Assembly: GCF_001304615.2 (NCBI RefSeq)
Contig: NZ_CP032683.1
Span: 1,550,001-1,614,000 of the forward strand
Reading direction: 5' to 3'
DNA length: 64,000 nt
Origin: Methanosarcina flavescens
GTDB lineage: Archaea > Halobacteriota > Methanosarcinia > Methanosarcinales > Methanosarcinaceae
This document shows positions 37,633 through 45,871 of the stretch, in pieces. The position numbers and the translations under genes are program-made. Numbering within the stretch: position 1 is the first letter of the stretch; every line of letters begins with the position of its first letter. Under the pieces are notes generated by a model. It saw only the letters and a program-made list of their open reading frames with translations, was not told the origin of the DNA and ran no database searches.

Positions 37633-37869
37633 TTAGTTATTGGATGAAAAGGAATCCTTGAAAACCAGTACACTCTCCCGTGATTGAATTTTGGAAGATG
37701 TACATTCCATTTCCGCAGCAGTTTCGTTAACAACAGAACCATGAGTTCCAGTACTTTCAAGGAAAAAATGGACCTCGTCAAGTTCAGGCTCGTGGAAATG
37801 ATCCATTTCAATTATATCCATAATAACACTCAACACGTTTTTGTGTAAGTGATTGGTAATTCGGGTCAT
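37633..37869 (-). CDS. Possible small HTH-like protein, unrecognised
   Basis: A 78-codon frame. The central part HFFLESTGTHGSVVNETAAEMECTSSKIQSRESVLVF has the rhythm of a helix-turn-helix, which is the only reason to list it. The N-terminal 16 residues may not be real; a second ATG (MDIIEMDHFHE) is available. No clear SD precedes either start. It stands alone between the smc operon and feoB. It could be a decayed gene fragment. Confidence 0.35.
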   Translation of the reverse strand: MTRITNHLHKNVLSVIMDIIEMDHFHEPELDEVHFFLESTGTHGSVVNETAAEMECTSSKIQSRESVLVFKDSFSSNN

Positions 37870-38089
37870 CGGGAATAAACACTATGTATCAGATATTAAT
37901 AATTTGCGGTAAAAGCAAGATACTTTGGAAAAGAGAAAACAAGCTTATTAATATATAAATGTTATGTTCTTGATAAAAAACTTGTCTTTCATAAAATAAA
38001 CCTGAAAAGCTATAAAGGAAGAATGCTGCTTTTTAACACCAGTAAGAACAGGAAAAACTCTAAAACCACGAATAAAAGGGAAAAAGAAG

Positions 38090-40069
38090 TTAAAGGAAAG
38101 AAGGCCCAAAAACCCGTATGAGGATACCCATACCGAGAGCCAGTAATGTGGTAAAGGAGACTATCAAAGCTGTATCCTTTGTTCCAAGTTCGTGCTTCAG
38201 TACTGCAATTGTTGCCACACAGGGAATATAGATGGTTGTAATTACAGCAAACTGGTACATCTGAACAGGTGTTAATATAGCTGCAAAGTTAGCTGTACCT
38301 GCAAGTACGGCAAGGATCTGAAGAGCCATTTCTTTTCGAAGAATTCCAAAGACCAGAGCTGTTACCACAAATGATGGAAGCCCCAGCAGACCTACAGATA
38401 TGGGCTCGACAAAGTCCTGAAAGATGGAAAGAAGTCCCAGGGCATCGACAACTCCTAGAAAAGCACTTCCGATGAGTAGAAGTGGGAAAGCAATGTAGAC
38501 AAACTCCCGGCTCTTCATCCATGTTTTCTTGATGGTAGATTTCAGTTCAGGCTTCCTGAGAGGAGTCATTTCCATGATAAACCCACTCTTCTGACCTGGA
38601 AGACTTCTTCCCAAAATCCATCCCAGGCTGACAATGATAAACATCTCAAGAACATATATTGAAACTGCAGGCCAGAAGCCTACGAATGTTCCTACAAGCC
38701 CAAGGATGATAACCGTTCTTGCAGAGCAGGGAACAAGGGAAATAAGAACGGAAGCAATTCTCTTTTCCCGCCGCGTACCAAGAGCATGCACTGCCATAAT
38801 TGCAGGAACATTGCAGCCAAAGCCAAGAACAAGAGGGATCACGGCTCTCCCATGAAGCCCAAGCTTGTGCGCGAGATTATCCAGCAGAAAAGCTGCCCTA
38901 GTAAGATAGCCCGAATCTTCGAATATGGAAAGAATGGCGTAAAAGACTGCAATATAGGGAATTGCAATCGCAAATCCGGCTTCTACCCCCCTGAGAGAAT
39001 ATACGATCAGGTTTCCCAGGATAGGCGGCATATCTGAAGTTACGGCTTCGGCAGGCTGGATCACATAAGGCTCAAAAACCTCATCCACAATCCAGGTTTC
39101 AAGGAAACCTCCTACCCGGAAAACAAGAAGAAAAGTAAGGAGCAGGGCAGATATAAGTACAGCAATTCCGAAGTTAGGGGAGGTAAGGATGGCATCTATT
39201 TTTTCTCTCAAGCTTTTTTTAGGTTCGAACCTTGAAACCACGCTGTCCACAATATATCCGGCTTCCCCATAAAGATCTCTTGCAACAGTTTCAGGCACCG
39301 AAATTCCATGTTCCATCTCCAGATTCTTCCTTAATCGCCTGGCAGAAGAGAGCAACGCGTTAGCTTCAGGTGGCATACAGCAGAGATCTACAAACTCTGC
39401 ATCGTCCAGAAGAGCTGCTGTTTTTACGCTTGGAGGGACATTTGGAAAAGCATAGTCCAGGCTGGAAAGAGCCTGGCGGATCAACTGGCTGTATCCTACC
39501 CTGTGATGTTCCTGAGTCTTACCCTGCTCTGCAAGGGCTACAAGCATTACGTCATCGAGTCCTATTCCCCGGGTAGCAACAGTTGGCACTACAGGCAGAC
39601 CAAGCAGTTCAGAGAGTCCATCAGCATCAACGAGAATCCCAAGGTCTGCAGCCAGATCCACCTGATTTAACGCAATAACCATAGGAATATCGAGTTCCAG
39701 AAGCTGAAGGGTCAGGTACAGATTCCTCTCAAGCCTGCTCGCATCAAGGACATTAACGATAATATCCGGCCGGTCTTCAATCAGAAATCTCTTGGTTACC
39801 TTCTCGTCTTCGTTTGTAGTCCCAAGGGAATAAATGCCTGGCAGGTCAACAACTTCGATAGTCTTCCCCCTGGCTTTTACAATTCCTCTTTTAAGTGCAA
39901 CTGTCGTGCCAGGATAATTCGAGACCTCAACACCTACCCCGGTAAGCCTGCTAAAAAAAACGCTTTTTCCAACGCTTGGGTTCCCTATGAAAGCAATTGT
40001 CATATCATAGGGACTTTTGTTCTTACCTCCACTTTCGGAAGTGCAACATGAGCTGGAAATTCTGATCAC
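38090..40069 (-). CDS. feoB: Ferrous iron transporter FeoB
   Basis: FeoB imports Fe(II) across the cytoplasmic membrane. The N-terminal G domain shows GNPSVGKSVFFSRLTG (G1), YPGTTVAL (G2), VVDLPGIYSLG (G3) and ALNQVDLA (G4), then the helical GDI domain. About eight membrane helices follow, with the paired core motifs including GYLTRAAFLLD, VPLVLGFGCNVPAIMA and LVPCSARTVIILGL. The 659-residue length is normal. The extreme N-terminus has a Cys-Cys pair. The start is a GTG at 40069. A DtxR-type regulator with a FeoA-like end lies 49 bases upstream on the same strand. Confidence 0.95.
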   Translation of the reverse strand: MIRISSSCCTSESGGKNKSPYDMTIAFIGNPSVGKSVFFSRLTGVGVEVSNYPGTTVALKRGIVKARGKTIEVVDLPGIYSLGTTNEDEKVTKRFLIEDRPDIIVNVLDASRLERNLYLTLQLLELDIPMVIALNQVDLAADLGILVDADGLSELLGLPVVPTVATRGIGLDDVMLVALAEQGKTQEHHRVGYSQLIRQALSSLDYAFPNVPPSVKTAALLDDAEFVDLCCMPPEANALLSSARRLRKNLEMEHGISVPETVARDLYGEAGYIVDSVVSRFEPKKSLREKIDAILTSPNFGIAVLISALLLTFLLVFRVGGFLETWIVDEVFEPYVIQPAEAVTSDMPPILGNLIVYSLRGVEAGFAIAIPYIAVFYAILSIFEDSGYLTRAAFLLDNLAHKLGLHGRAVIPLVLGFGCNVPAIMAVHALGTRREKRIASVLISLVPCSARTVIILGLVGTFVGFWPAVSIYVLEMFIIVSLGWILGRSLPGQKSGFIMEMTPLRKPELKSTIKKTWMKSREFVYIAFPLLLIGSAFLGVVDALGLLSIFQDFVEPISVGLLGLPSFVVTALVFGILRKEMALQILAVLAGTANFAAILTPVQMYQFAVITTIYIPCVATIAVLKHELGTKDTALIVSFTTLLALGMGILIRVFGPSFL

Positions 40070-40117
40070 ATCTCCAGTTATTCAGCTTTGTGCCATTAAT
40101 ATGCCTTCTCTGCGTTT

Positions 40118-40783
40118 TTACACGTTTTTGCTTTTAGGAGATATGAAAATTTTCTTTGCAATGTCTCTTCCAAGAGCAATTTCTGATCCTATTGCCATGA
40201 CCGAAATACAACCCTGTTTTTGCTTGCGCCTTACCTCAATGTCTTCTCCGGTAAGAATACCGAGGGAGATCAGGCGTTCCTTTGTTTCCCTGGGAAGGGT
40301 TACCCGCGCGACTTTGCCTGAACTTCCCTCTTCCATCTCGTCAAGTGGAATGAACTTCTCATCTTGTGTAATGTTATTTTTATCAAGATTGATAGGGTTT
40401 CCATCAGGGCAGTACTCTGGACTTCCAAGAAACTCGTAGAGCCTCTCAAGTACGGCATCAGATACTGCATGCTCAAGTTCGCAAGCTTCCTTATGGGCTT
40501 CCTTCCTATCGAAATCCAGGACGTCAACTAGGAAAGTTTCAAGCACCTGATGCTTTCTTTTAATCTTGATAGCCTGGTCAGTTCCTTTTTCTGTCAATTC
40601 GACTCCTTGATAAGGTGTATACTCTACAAGTCCCGAGGAATATAATTTTTTTATCATCTCCGTCACGCTCGGCGGAGATACGTTGAGTTCTTCAGAGATC
40701 TGTTTGGTCTTTGCAGGTCCCTTGTTCTTTCTAATAAGATAGAGAATAGTCTCAAGATATTCTTCAAATCTATCGATGTTCAT
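40118..40783 (-). CDS. DtxR/MntR-family metal regulator with FeoA-like C-terminal domain
   Basis: The protein should repress feoB when Fe(II) or Mn(II) is plentiful. Residues 1-65 form the winged helix (FEEYLETILYLIRKNKGPAKTKQISEELNVSPPSVTEMIKKL). A dimerisation and metal-binding domain follows (HQVLETFLVDVL, ACELEHAVSDAVLERL with Cys, Glu and His ligands). The last 70 residues (GSSGKVARVTLP to IALGRDIAKKIFI) have the SH3-like FeoA fold seen in DtxR. I start at ATG 40783, with GGCGAG nine bases upstream; an ATG three codons earlier is also open. No separate feoA is present next to feoB here. Confidence 0.9.
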   Translation of the reverse strand: MNIDRFEEYLETILYLIRKNKGPAKTKQISEELNVSPPSVTEMIKKLYSSGLVEYTPYQGVELTEKGTDQAIKIKRKHQVLETFLVDVLDFDRKEAHKEACELEHAVSDAVLERLYEFLGSPEYCPDGNPINLDKNNITQDEKFIPLDEMEEGSSGKVARVTLPRETKERLISLGILTGEDIEVRRKQKQGCISVMAIGSEIALGRDIAKKIFISPKSKNV

Positions 40784-40974
40784 TAATATCATCTCGCCAA
40801 CATATGCCTGACTTCAGACCAGATAATTAGGATAACCTAAAAAAGTAACCGCTTGAATAAATAATTTTTGTTTCTAGCAGTTTACATTTATTTTAAATAC
40901 TATAAATCAAATCACTGTGGATTCTATTTAAATTCTTAAGGAAAAAAATAGTAAAGAACAGTTTCGGAAGAAAT

Positions 40975-41430
40975 TCAAGAATTGATCGATTTCAGGACAG
41001 CAATTTCATTACAATCCGGAAACTTGGGGCATCTCAGACAACCAGACCAGATTTTCCTGGGAAGGCTATTCTTATCTATAATCTTGAAGCCCAGAGTTTC
41101 GAAAAATTCAGGCACGTAAGTAAGTGCAAAAACTTCCTTCATGCCAAGATTTTCAGCATCCTCAAGGCAGGCCAAGACAAGCTTTGTACCTATTCCTTTC
41201 CTAGCACACTCGGGATTCACGGCAAGGGCAAGTATCTCTGCGAGGTCTTCCCATACTACATGCAGGGCACAGCAACCCACAACCTCTCCATCAATCTCGC
41301 AGACGTAATAATCCCTGATATTTTCGTACATCTCACTCAGTGAACGGGCGAGCATTAGCTCTTCCTTCGAATAAGTATTGATGATCTGCTTCATTACAAC
41401 AACGTCATCTACCCTGGCTTTCCTGATCAA
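40975..41430 (-). CDS. GNAT N-acetyltransferase, ArgA-like group
   Basis: A 151-residue GNAT fold protein that should move an acetyl group from acetyl-CoA to an amine. The acetyl-CoA loop is present as NPECARKGIGTKLVLACLEDA near residue 92. The end, KIWSGCLRCPKFPDCNEIAVLKSI, has Cys residues in a C-x2-C-x5-C layout typical of archaeal N-acetylglutamate-synthase-like GNATs. Acetylation of glutamate for arginine synthesis is therefore plausible, although no arg genes are adjacent. It is a single gene. Confidence 0.75.
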   Translation of the reverse strand: MIRKARVDDVVVMKQIINTYSKEELMLARSLSEMYENIRDYYVCEIDGEVVGCCALHVVWEDLAEILALAVNPECARKGIGTKLVLACLEDAENLGMKEVFALTYVPEFFETLGFKIIDKNSLPRKIWSGCLRCPKFPDCNEIAVLKSINS

Positions 41431-41595
41431 TTCGTGTTTCCTCTTAGGTGATATTTTATTTTTAATAGAATGGGCTGCACTGGCTTATATATAAAAATAC
41501 ACCGTGTACTGCAATGAAATTACTCTCGACAAATAAGAAATTTTCCATAGTTCGCACGGAAATATTTTATAAAAAAGCAGATTAAAGGAAATTAG

Positions 41596-41670
41596 CGGGC
41601 GCGAAGGGATTTGAACCCCCGATTTACAGCTTAGGAGGCTGCCGCCATATCCGGGCTAGGCCACGCGCCC
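41596..41670 (-). tRNA. tRNA-Arg (anticodon CCT)
   Basis: The minus strand folds as a full cloverleaf: acceptor GGGCGCG with CGCGCCC, anticodon stem GCAGC/GCTGT, loop CTCCTAA with anticodon CCT (reads AGG), and T loop TTCAAAT. The 3' CCA is not encoded. The T stem has two G-U pairs. Confidence 0.93.
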
Positions 41671-42254
41671 ATAAAGCGTTTCTCTGAAGAATACAATCTA
41701 GCATCCGCCTGTTGAATTTGTATCTCAGGTGAAGTATCCATAATACCGGCATAAGATATATATCAAATTATCGCTCTGAAGGGAGAAAGGTAAGCCAGTA
41801 AAATAGAGCTGATTTTTCAGGAAAGTTTTAAATCCAATGTAAACCATTAATCCTAACAAAGTTAACAATACCTTAGGTTCTCAACCGCTTCCACTTTCAC
41901 AAGTTGGGAATTGACGTTTATGGAGTTATCACTATAAGGCTGACAGGACTACCGCAATTCCCGGTTTCTATCAGCACCTCAGACTCTGTTAGTCAATTTC
42001 GATTTAATCAGTTCACATAAGTATCGCGATCTTCATCAGTTCACATAAGTATAGATCAGATATATTCAATCTATATTAGTTTGGAATTTCATCAGTTAGG
42101 TTCAATCTATACTAATTATGTGTCTATGTCTTTATTACTAGCTTTTAACTGCACCGAATTATCTTGACTGCTAATTTCGAGGCAGAAAAGCTTTGAAAGA
42201 CCCGAAAAAGGCGAAAAATTGAAAAACTGGGTAAAAATATTAAGAGGAAAAAGT
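41671..42254. other. Long region upstream of the biotin transporter operon
   Basis: Contains a BirA-like site (41837-41868, listed separately) and two sets of direct repeats. ATCAGTTCACATAAGTAT occurs at 42007-42024 and 42035-42052, and TTCAATCTATA(T/C)TA at 42065 and 42101. No gene is supported. Confidence 0.4.
41837..41868. promoter_or_regulatory. Candidate BirA-type biotin operator
   Basis: ATGTAAACC (41837-41845), a 14-base spacer and AGTTAACAA (41860-41868) match the biotin-repressor consensus TTGTAAACC-N14/15-GGTTTACAA at 8 of 9 and 6-7 of 9 positions. It lies about 390 bases before bioY, which is far for an operator, so confidence is limited. Confidence 0.38.
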
Positions 42255-42818
42255 TTGCATATAAAAAACAACGATTATTATTCCGCCCATACTCCTGAGC
42301 TCAGGATGATGGTTTTCGCATCCCTTATTGCTGCCCTGACTGCCGCAGGAGCTTACATACAGATTCCTGTACCTTTCTCTCCTGTCCCTGTTACACTGCA
42401 GGTTTTCTTTGTCCTGCTCGCCGGAAGCATGTTGAAAAGCAAATGGGGAGGCCTGAGCATGATAGTGTATACCTTGCTCGGTATAGCAGGGCTTCCTGTG
42501 TTTGCAGGAGGTACTTCCGGAATGGGAGTGCTCCTCGGGCCAACAGGCGGATACATAATCGGCTTCATCCTGGCGGCTTATATAGTAGGAAAGCTTTCCG
42601 AAAAGGCTGAAAGCGCTGACAAATCCAGCTTCTTCGTTAATGCGCTTAACATGAGCGCAGCAGTCCTCGTTATCTATGCCTGTGGATTTATTCAATTGAT
42701 GTTTGTAGCTGAAATTGATCCCAGAGCAGCCTTTACTCTTGGTGTCATTCCGTTTCTGCCTGGAGAGGTCGTAAAAGCTGCAGTTGCGGCATATATTGCT
42801 TCAACCTATGAACTTTAA
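42255..42818 (+). CDS. bioY: Biotin ECF transporter substrate-binding subunit BioY
   Basis: BioY is the membrane S component that binds biotin. The protein has about six membrane helices. PFSPVPVTLQVFFVLLAGSML, GLPVFAGGTSGMGVLLGPTGGYIIGF and the C-terminal PFLPGEVVKAAVAAYI are hallmarks of BioY. I start at TTG 42255 because AAGAGG lies seven bases upstream, giving 187 residues; another TTG 12 codons earlier has no SD. It heads an operon with two ATPases and an EcfT protein, which form the energising module. Confidence 0.9.
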   Translation: MHIKNNDYYSAHTPELRMMVFASLIAALTAAGAYIQIPVPFSPVPVTLQVFFVLLAGSMLKSKWGGLSMIVYTLLGIAGLPVFAGGTSGMGVLLGPTGGYIIGFILAAYIVGKLSEKAESADKSSFFVNALNMSAAVLVIYACGFIQLMFVAEIDPRAAFTLGVIPFLPGEVVKAAVAAYIASTYEL

Positions 42819-42914
42819 AATCTCCTATTTCTAATTTTTTTAATAGGATTGAAGTTGAGAAGAAATCGAGTTTTCCAGAAAATTTAAGATAAAGAAATAA
42901 AATTTCGATTAAGC

Positions 42915-43739
42915 ATGATCAGGCTTGAAAAAGTAAGTTATAGTTATTCTGACGGTACCCCTGCGCTTGAGAATATAAATCTGGATATAAAAAAAGGAGA
43001 ATTTATAGGGGTAGTAGGAAAAAATGGCAGCGGAAAATCCACACTTGCCCTTCTGCTCAGCGGGCTTCTGAAACCCCAAACTGGCAGGGTAATGATAAGG
43101 GGAATGGATACCTGTGACCCTTCAAAACTTAAGGGAATCCGGAAGTTTGTGGGTATTGTTTTCCAGAATCCTGAAACTCAATTTGTGGGCAGGACAGTTG
43201 AAGAAGATCTAGCTTTCGGCCCAGAGAATCTCTGCCTTCCTCCTGTGGAAATCAGAAAGTGTGTGGATATGGCGCTTGCTGAAACCGAGCTTGAAAAATA
43301 CAGGCATCGATCTCCAAAAACGCTAAGTGGAGGACAGGGACAGTGTGTGGCTCTGGCAGGAATTCTTGCAATGGAACCTGAATGCCTTATTTTTGACGAG
43401 GTTAGTTCCATGCTGGACCCGGAGTCCGGAATGGCTATCCTCGAAACCATAAAAAAATTACATAAAAAAGGAAAAACAATTATATATATTACTCATAATC
43501 TCGAAGAACTCCATGACGCCGATAGAATCCTTGTCATGGAAAAAGGAAGAATAAGGCTTGATGGAGACCCTGAAAGCATTTTTTCTGATACTTCTCTCCA
43601 GAACCTGGGACTTGCCTTGCCTTCCCTGACTGAGCTCGCTGAGAAACTGAGAATGCATGGAGTAACAATTCCCTGGGAAAAAACTTCTTCCCCGCAAAAC
43701 TTTGCAGAGGAAATATGCCGATTATTCTTGAAAACGTAA
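42915..43739 (+). CDS. ECF transporter ATPase 1 (BioM/EcfA)
   Basis: Cytoplasmic ABC ATPase of the biotin ECF transporter. Walker A is GKNGSGKST (about residue 36). The Q loop is FQNPETQF and Walker B is LIFDEVSSMLDP, with the H loop ITHNLEE. The signature reads LSGGQGQ, where Gln-Lys or Gln-Arg is usual. The adjacent ATPase has the usual LSGGEMQR. Such asymmetry is common in ECF heterodimers. The gene overlaps the next one by 25 bases, so equal production of the pair is likely. It follows bioY after 96 bases. Confidence 0.9.
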   Translation: MIRLEKVSYSYSDGTPALENINLDIKKGEFIGVVGKNGSGKSTLALLLSGLLKPQTGRVMIRGMDTCDPSKLKGIRKFVGIVFQNPETQFVGRTVEEDLAFGPENLCLPPVEIRKCVDMALAETELEKYRHRSPKTLSGGQGQCVALAGILAMEPECLIFDEVSSMLDPESGMAILETIKKLHKKGKTIIYITHNLEELHDADRILVMEKGRIRLDGDPESIFSDTSLQNLGLALPSLTELAEKLRMHGVTIPWEKTSSPQNFAEEICRLFLKT

Positions 43740-44551
43740 GTTTCTCCTATTCCAGAAAGACTCCTCTGGAAACGCCTGCTTTAAGAAACATTAACCTGCG
43801 AATAGAGAAAGGAGAGTTTGTGGGAATACTGGGAGAAAAAGGTGCTGGGAAATCCACTCTCACAAAACTTTTCAATGGGCTTTTGAAGCCGGAAACCGGA
43901 AAAATTCGCGTGGATGGGCTTGATCCCTCTTTAAAAGAGGTGAAACGCAGGATAGGAATGGTTTTTCAACAGGCTGCTGACCAGCTTTTTTGTAAGACTG
44001 TATATCAAGAAATAGCCTTCGGGCCTCTGAACTTCGGGTGCTCGAAAAGAGAAACCGAGGAAAGAGTATATGAGGCAATTGAGGCTGTTTCTCTTGATCA
44101 GAGCGTACTTACTCGGGATCCTTTCAGCCTGAGTGGAGGAGAAATGCAAAGAGTTGCTCTCGCAAGTGCCCTTGCCCTCAGGCCGGATTACCTGGTACTC
44201 GACGAACCCATAACAGGGCTTGATCCGGCTGGAAAAAAGGAAATTCTTGAAGCTCTCAAAAAAATAAAAGAGAAAGGGACTGCAGTTATAGCGGTTACCC
44301 ATAATCTCAAAGGGTTCTTCCCATTACTGGAAACAATCGTGCTCATAAAGGAGGGAAAAATAGCCTTTCAGGGCAGCCGGGAAAGCTACCTTGAGAGAGG
44401 GTGCATACCTCTTCCGCCCATAGCCTCCATGATGAAAGAACTCAGGGCGAGAGGATTATCAGTAAACCCTGCAATATTCACGGTCGAAGATGCTCTTGAA
44501 GAGATCCTGAAATTAAAATCCGTTTTTGAAAAAGAGGATAACGGAAATTAG
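43715..44551 (+). CDS. ECF transporter ATPase 2 (EcfA)
   Basis: Second ABC ATPase of the ECF module, paired with the upstream ATPase. GEKGAGKSTLTKLFNGLLKP is the Walker A region, FQQAADQLF the Q loop, LSGGEMQRVALASALALRPDYLVLDEPITGLDP the signature and Walker B, and VTHNLKG the H loop. At 278 residues it is of normal length with the usual EcfA C-terminal extension (PPIASMMKELRARG). It begins inside the end of the preceding gene. EcfT follows after 98 bases. Confidence 0.92.
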   Translation: MPIILENVSFSYSRKTPLETPALRNINLRIEKGEFVGILGEKGAGKSTLTKLFNGLLKPETGKIRVDGLDPSLKEVKRRIGMVFQQAADQLFCKTVYQEIAFGPLNFGCSKRETEERVYEAIEAVSLDQSVLTRDPFSLSGGEMQRVALASALALRPDYLVLDEPITGLDPAGKKEILEALKKIKEKGTAVIAVTHNLKGFFPLLETIVLIKEGKIAFQGSRESYLERGCIPLPPIASMMKELRARGLSVNPAIFTVEDALEEILKLKSVFEKEDNGN

Positions 44552-44649
44552 ACTGGAAAAAAGTAATGAGAACTGAACTAAGAGGGATTGAAACGGAAAG
44601 AACCGGAAAAATTCCTGAAAAATGCTTTACAGGGGAAACGTGATGGAAT

Positions 44650-45423
44650 ATGCAGGAACCTGTATTCAGTTACGTACCCGGAGTCTCCTTTCTTCACAGG
44701 CTTGATCCCAGAACAAAAATTACAGCAGTAATGCTGCTTGGAATTCTGACGTTCAGGATTGAGAATTTTGCAGGAGTAGCGGCGCTTTTCGCGTTTTTCT
44801 TTGCCCTTGCTTCACTCTCAGGGCTGCCAATGAAAATATTTTTTAGAGCAGTAAGGCCTATGATGTTGTTTATAGTTTTCATTTTTCTAGCACAGCTATT
44901 TTTCACCGATGGAAAATCTCTTGCTTCGTACTGGATTCTGCAACCGACGCTTGAGGGGCTGGAGACAGGGCTAAAGCTTGCTGCTCGATTTGTACTCCTT
45001 TTGCTTTTTGCAGCCCTTTTGACGGCCAGTACCGATCCATCGGCAATTACCTGCGGCATAGAGAGAATGCTAAGGCCTTTACCCCTGCGATGGCTTGGAA
45101 TCACATCTTTTGAGCTTGCTACGATGATGAATATCTCTATAGCGTTTCTTCCCCTTCTGTTTGAGAGAGTTGAACGTACAAAAGCGGCTCAGGCTGCAAG
45201 AGGCATGGACTCTGTGAAAAATCCTCTCCGTTCCGTTCCTGCCCTTGCGATTCCCCTGCTGAGAGGCGTGATCAGGGACGCTGAAGAGCTGGCTCTTGCA
45301 ATGGAGAGCAGGGGATATCAGGGAAGCAGGCGGACCTCAATGCATGAGCTTTCCATGCAGAAGGACGACTGGAAAGCCCTCTCTGTCCTTGCGGTTTTTT
45401 TTATCTTTGTACTGCTCCTATGA
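44650..45423 (+). CDS. ECF transporter transmembrane coupling protein EcfT
   Basis: EcfT connects the ATPase pair to the S component. The protein (257 residues) starts YVPGVSFLHRLDPRTKITAVML, a typical EcfT N-terminus. It has about five membrane helices and the coupling helix with ERTKAAQAARGMDSVKNPLRS, containing the Ala-Arg-Gly motif. A second AMESRGYQGS motif follows near the C-terminus. Both A-R-G type motifs that dock on the ATPases are present. It completes the bioY-ecfA-ecfA-ecfT operon. Confidence 0.92.
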   Translation: MQEPVFSYVPGVSFLHRLDPRTKITAVMLLGILTFRIENFAGVAALFAFFFALASLSGLPMKIFFRAVRPMMLFIVFIFLAQLFFTDGKSLASYWILQPTLEGLETGLKLAARFVLLLLFAALLTASTDPSAITCGIERMLRPLPLRWLGITSFELATMMNISIAFLPLLFERVERTKAAQAARGMDSVKNPLRSVPALAIPLLRGVIRDAEELALAMESRGYQGSRRTSMHELSMQKDDWKALSVLAVFFIFVLLL

Positions 45424-45501
45424 AAGGCACAAAAAAATTAAAGGTGGAGTGAAATTCTGGCTACTTCCTTGATTACCACAAGTTTAAGAAGATATTAATA
45501 T

Positions 45502-45517
45502 ATGAACAACTGTTCAT
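45502..45517. promoter_or_regulatory. Palindromic ArsR-type operator over the arsR start region
   Basis: ATGAACA-AC-TGTTCAT is a perfect 7-2-7 palindrome inside the wider AT-flanked 12-2-12 layout typical of SmtB/ArsR metal sensors. ATATTAAT at about 45493-45500 is a TATA element, so the operator lies between it and the ATG at 45524. There is no room for a leader or SD, so the transcript is probably leaderless. Confidence 0.65.
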
Positions 45518-45523
45518 TTATTC

Positions 45524-45871
45524 ATGCAAGATAAATGTAAAAAAGTAGACTCAAAGCAGATAGCAAACCTGCTACAAAATATTCCTGACTCAGACGCCAT
45601 AATAAGGATGGCTGCGGTTTTTCAGGCGCTCCAGTCCGATACCCGTCTTAAGATCCTTTTCCTGTTAAGGCAGGAAGAGATGTGCGTCTGTGAGCTTGAG
45701 CAGGCACTTGATGTCACCCAATCCGCAGTTTCACACAGCCTTCGCACTCTCAGGCAGCTTGACCTTGTGCGTGTCAGAAGGGAAGGAAGATTTACGATTT
45801 ACTATATTGCGGATGAGCACGTCCGCACACTTATTGAGATGTGCCTTGAGCATGTGGAGGAAAAAGCATGA
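45524..45871 (+). CDS. ArsR/SmtB-family metal-responsive repressor
   Basis: A 115-residue winged-helix repressor. The DNA-binding region is ALQSDTRLKILFLLRQEEMCVCELEQALDVTQSAVSHSLRTLRQLDLVRVRREGRFTIYYI. CVCEL is the metal-binding alpha-3 box of the ArsR/CadC type. The C-terminus has HVRTLIEMCLEHVEE, which can supply additional ligands (alpha-5 site). Its stop overlaps the start of the permease gene as ATGA. The palindrome at 45502-45517 is the likely operator, so it should autoregulate the pair. The metal is not identifiable; Zn, Cu or As are candidates. Confidence 0.9.
   Translation: MQDKCKKVDSKQIANLLQNIPDSDAIIRMAAVFQALQSDTRLKILFLLRQEEMCVCELEQALDVTQSAVSHSLRTLRQLDLVRVRREGRFTIYYIADEHVRTLIEMCLEHVEEKA

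Noticed and set aside
41596..41670. tRNA-Arg as an integration site for a mobile element
   Set aside because: No integrase gene, no repeat of the tRNA 3' end and no foreign-looking genes follow on either side.
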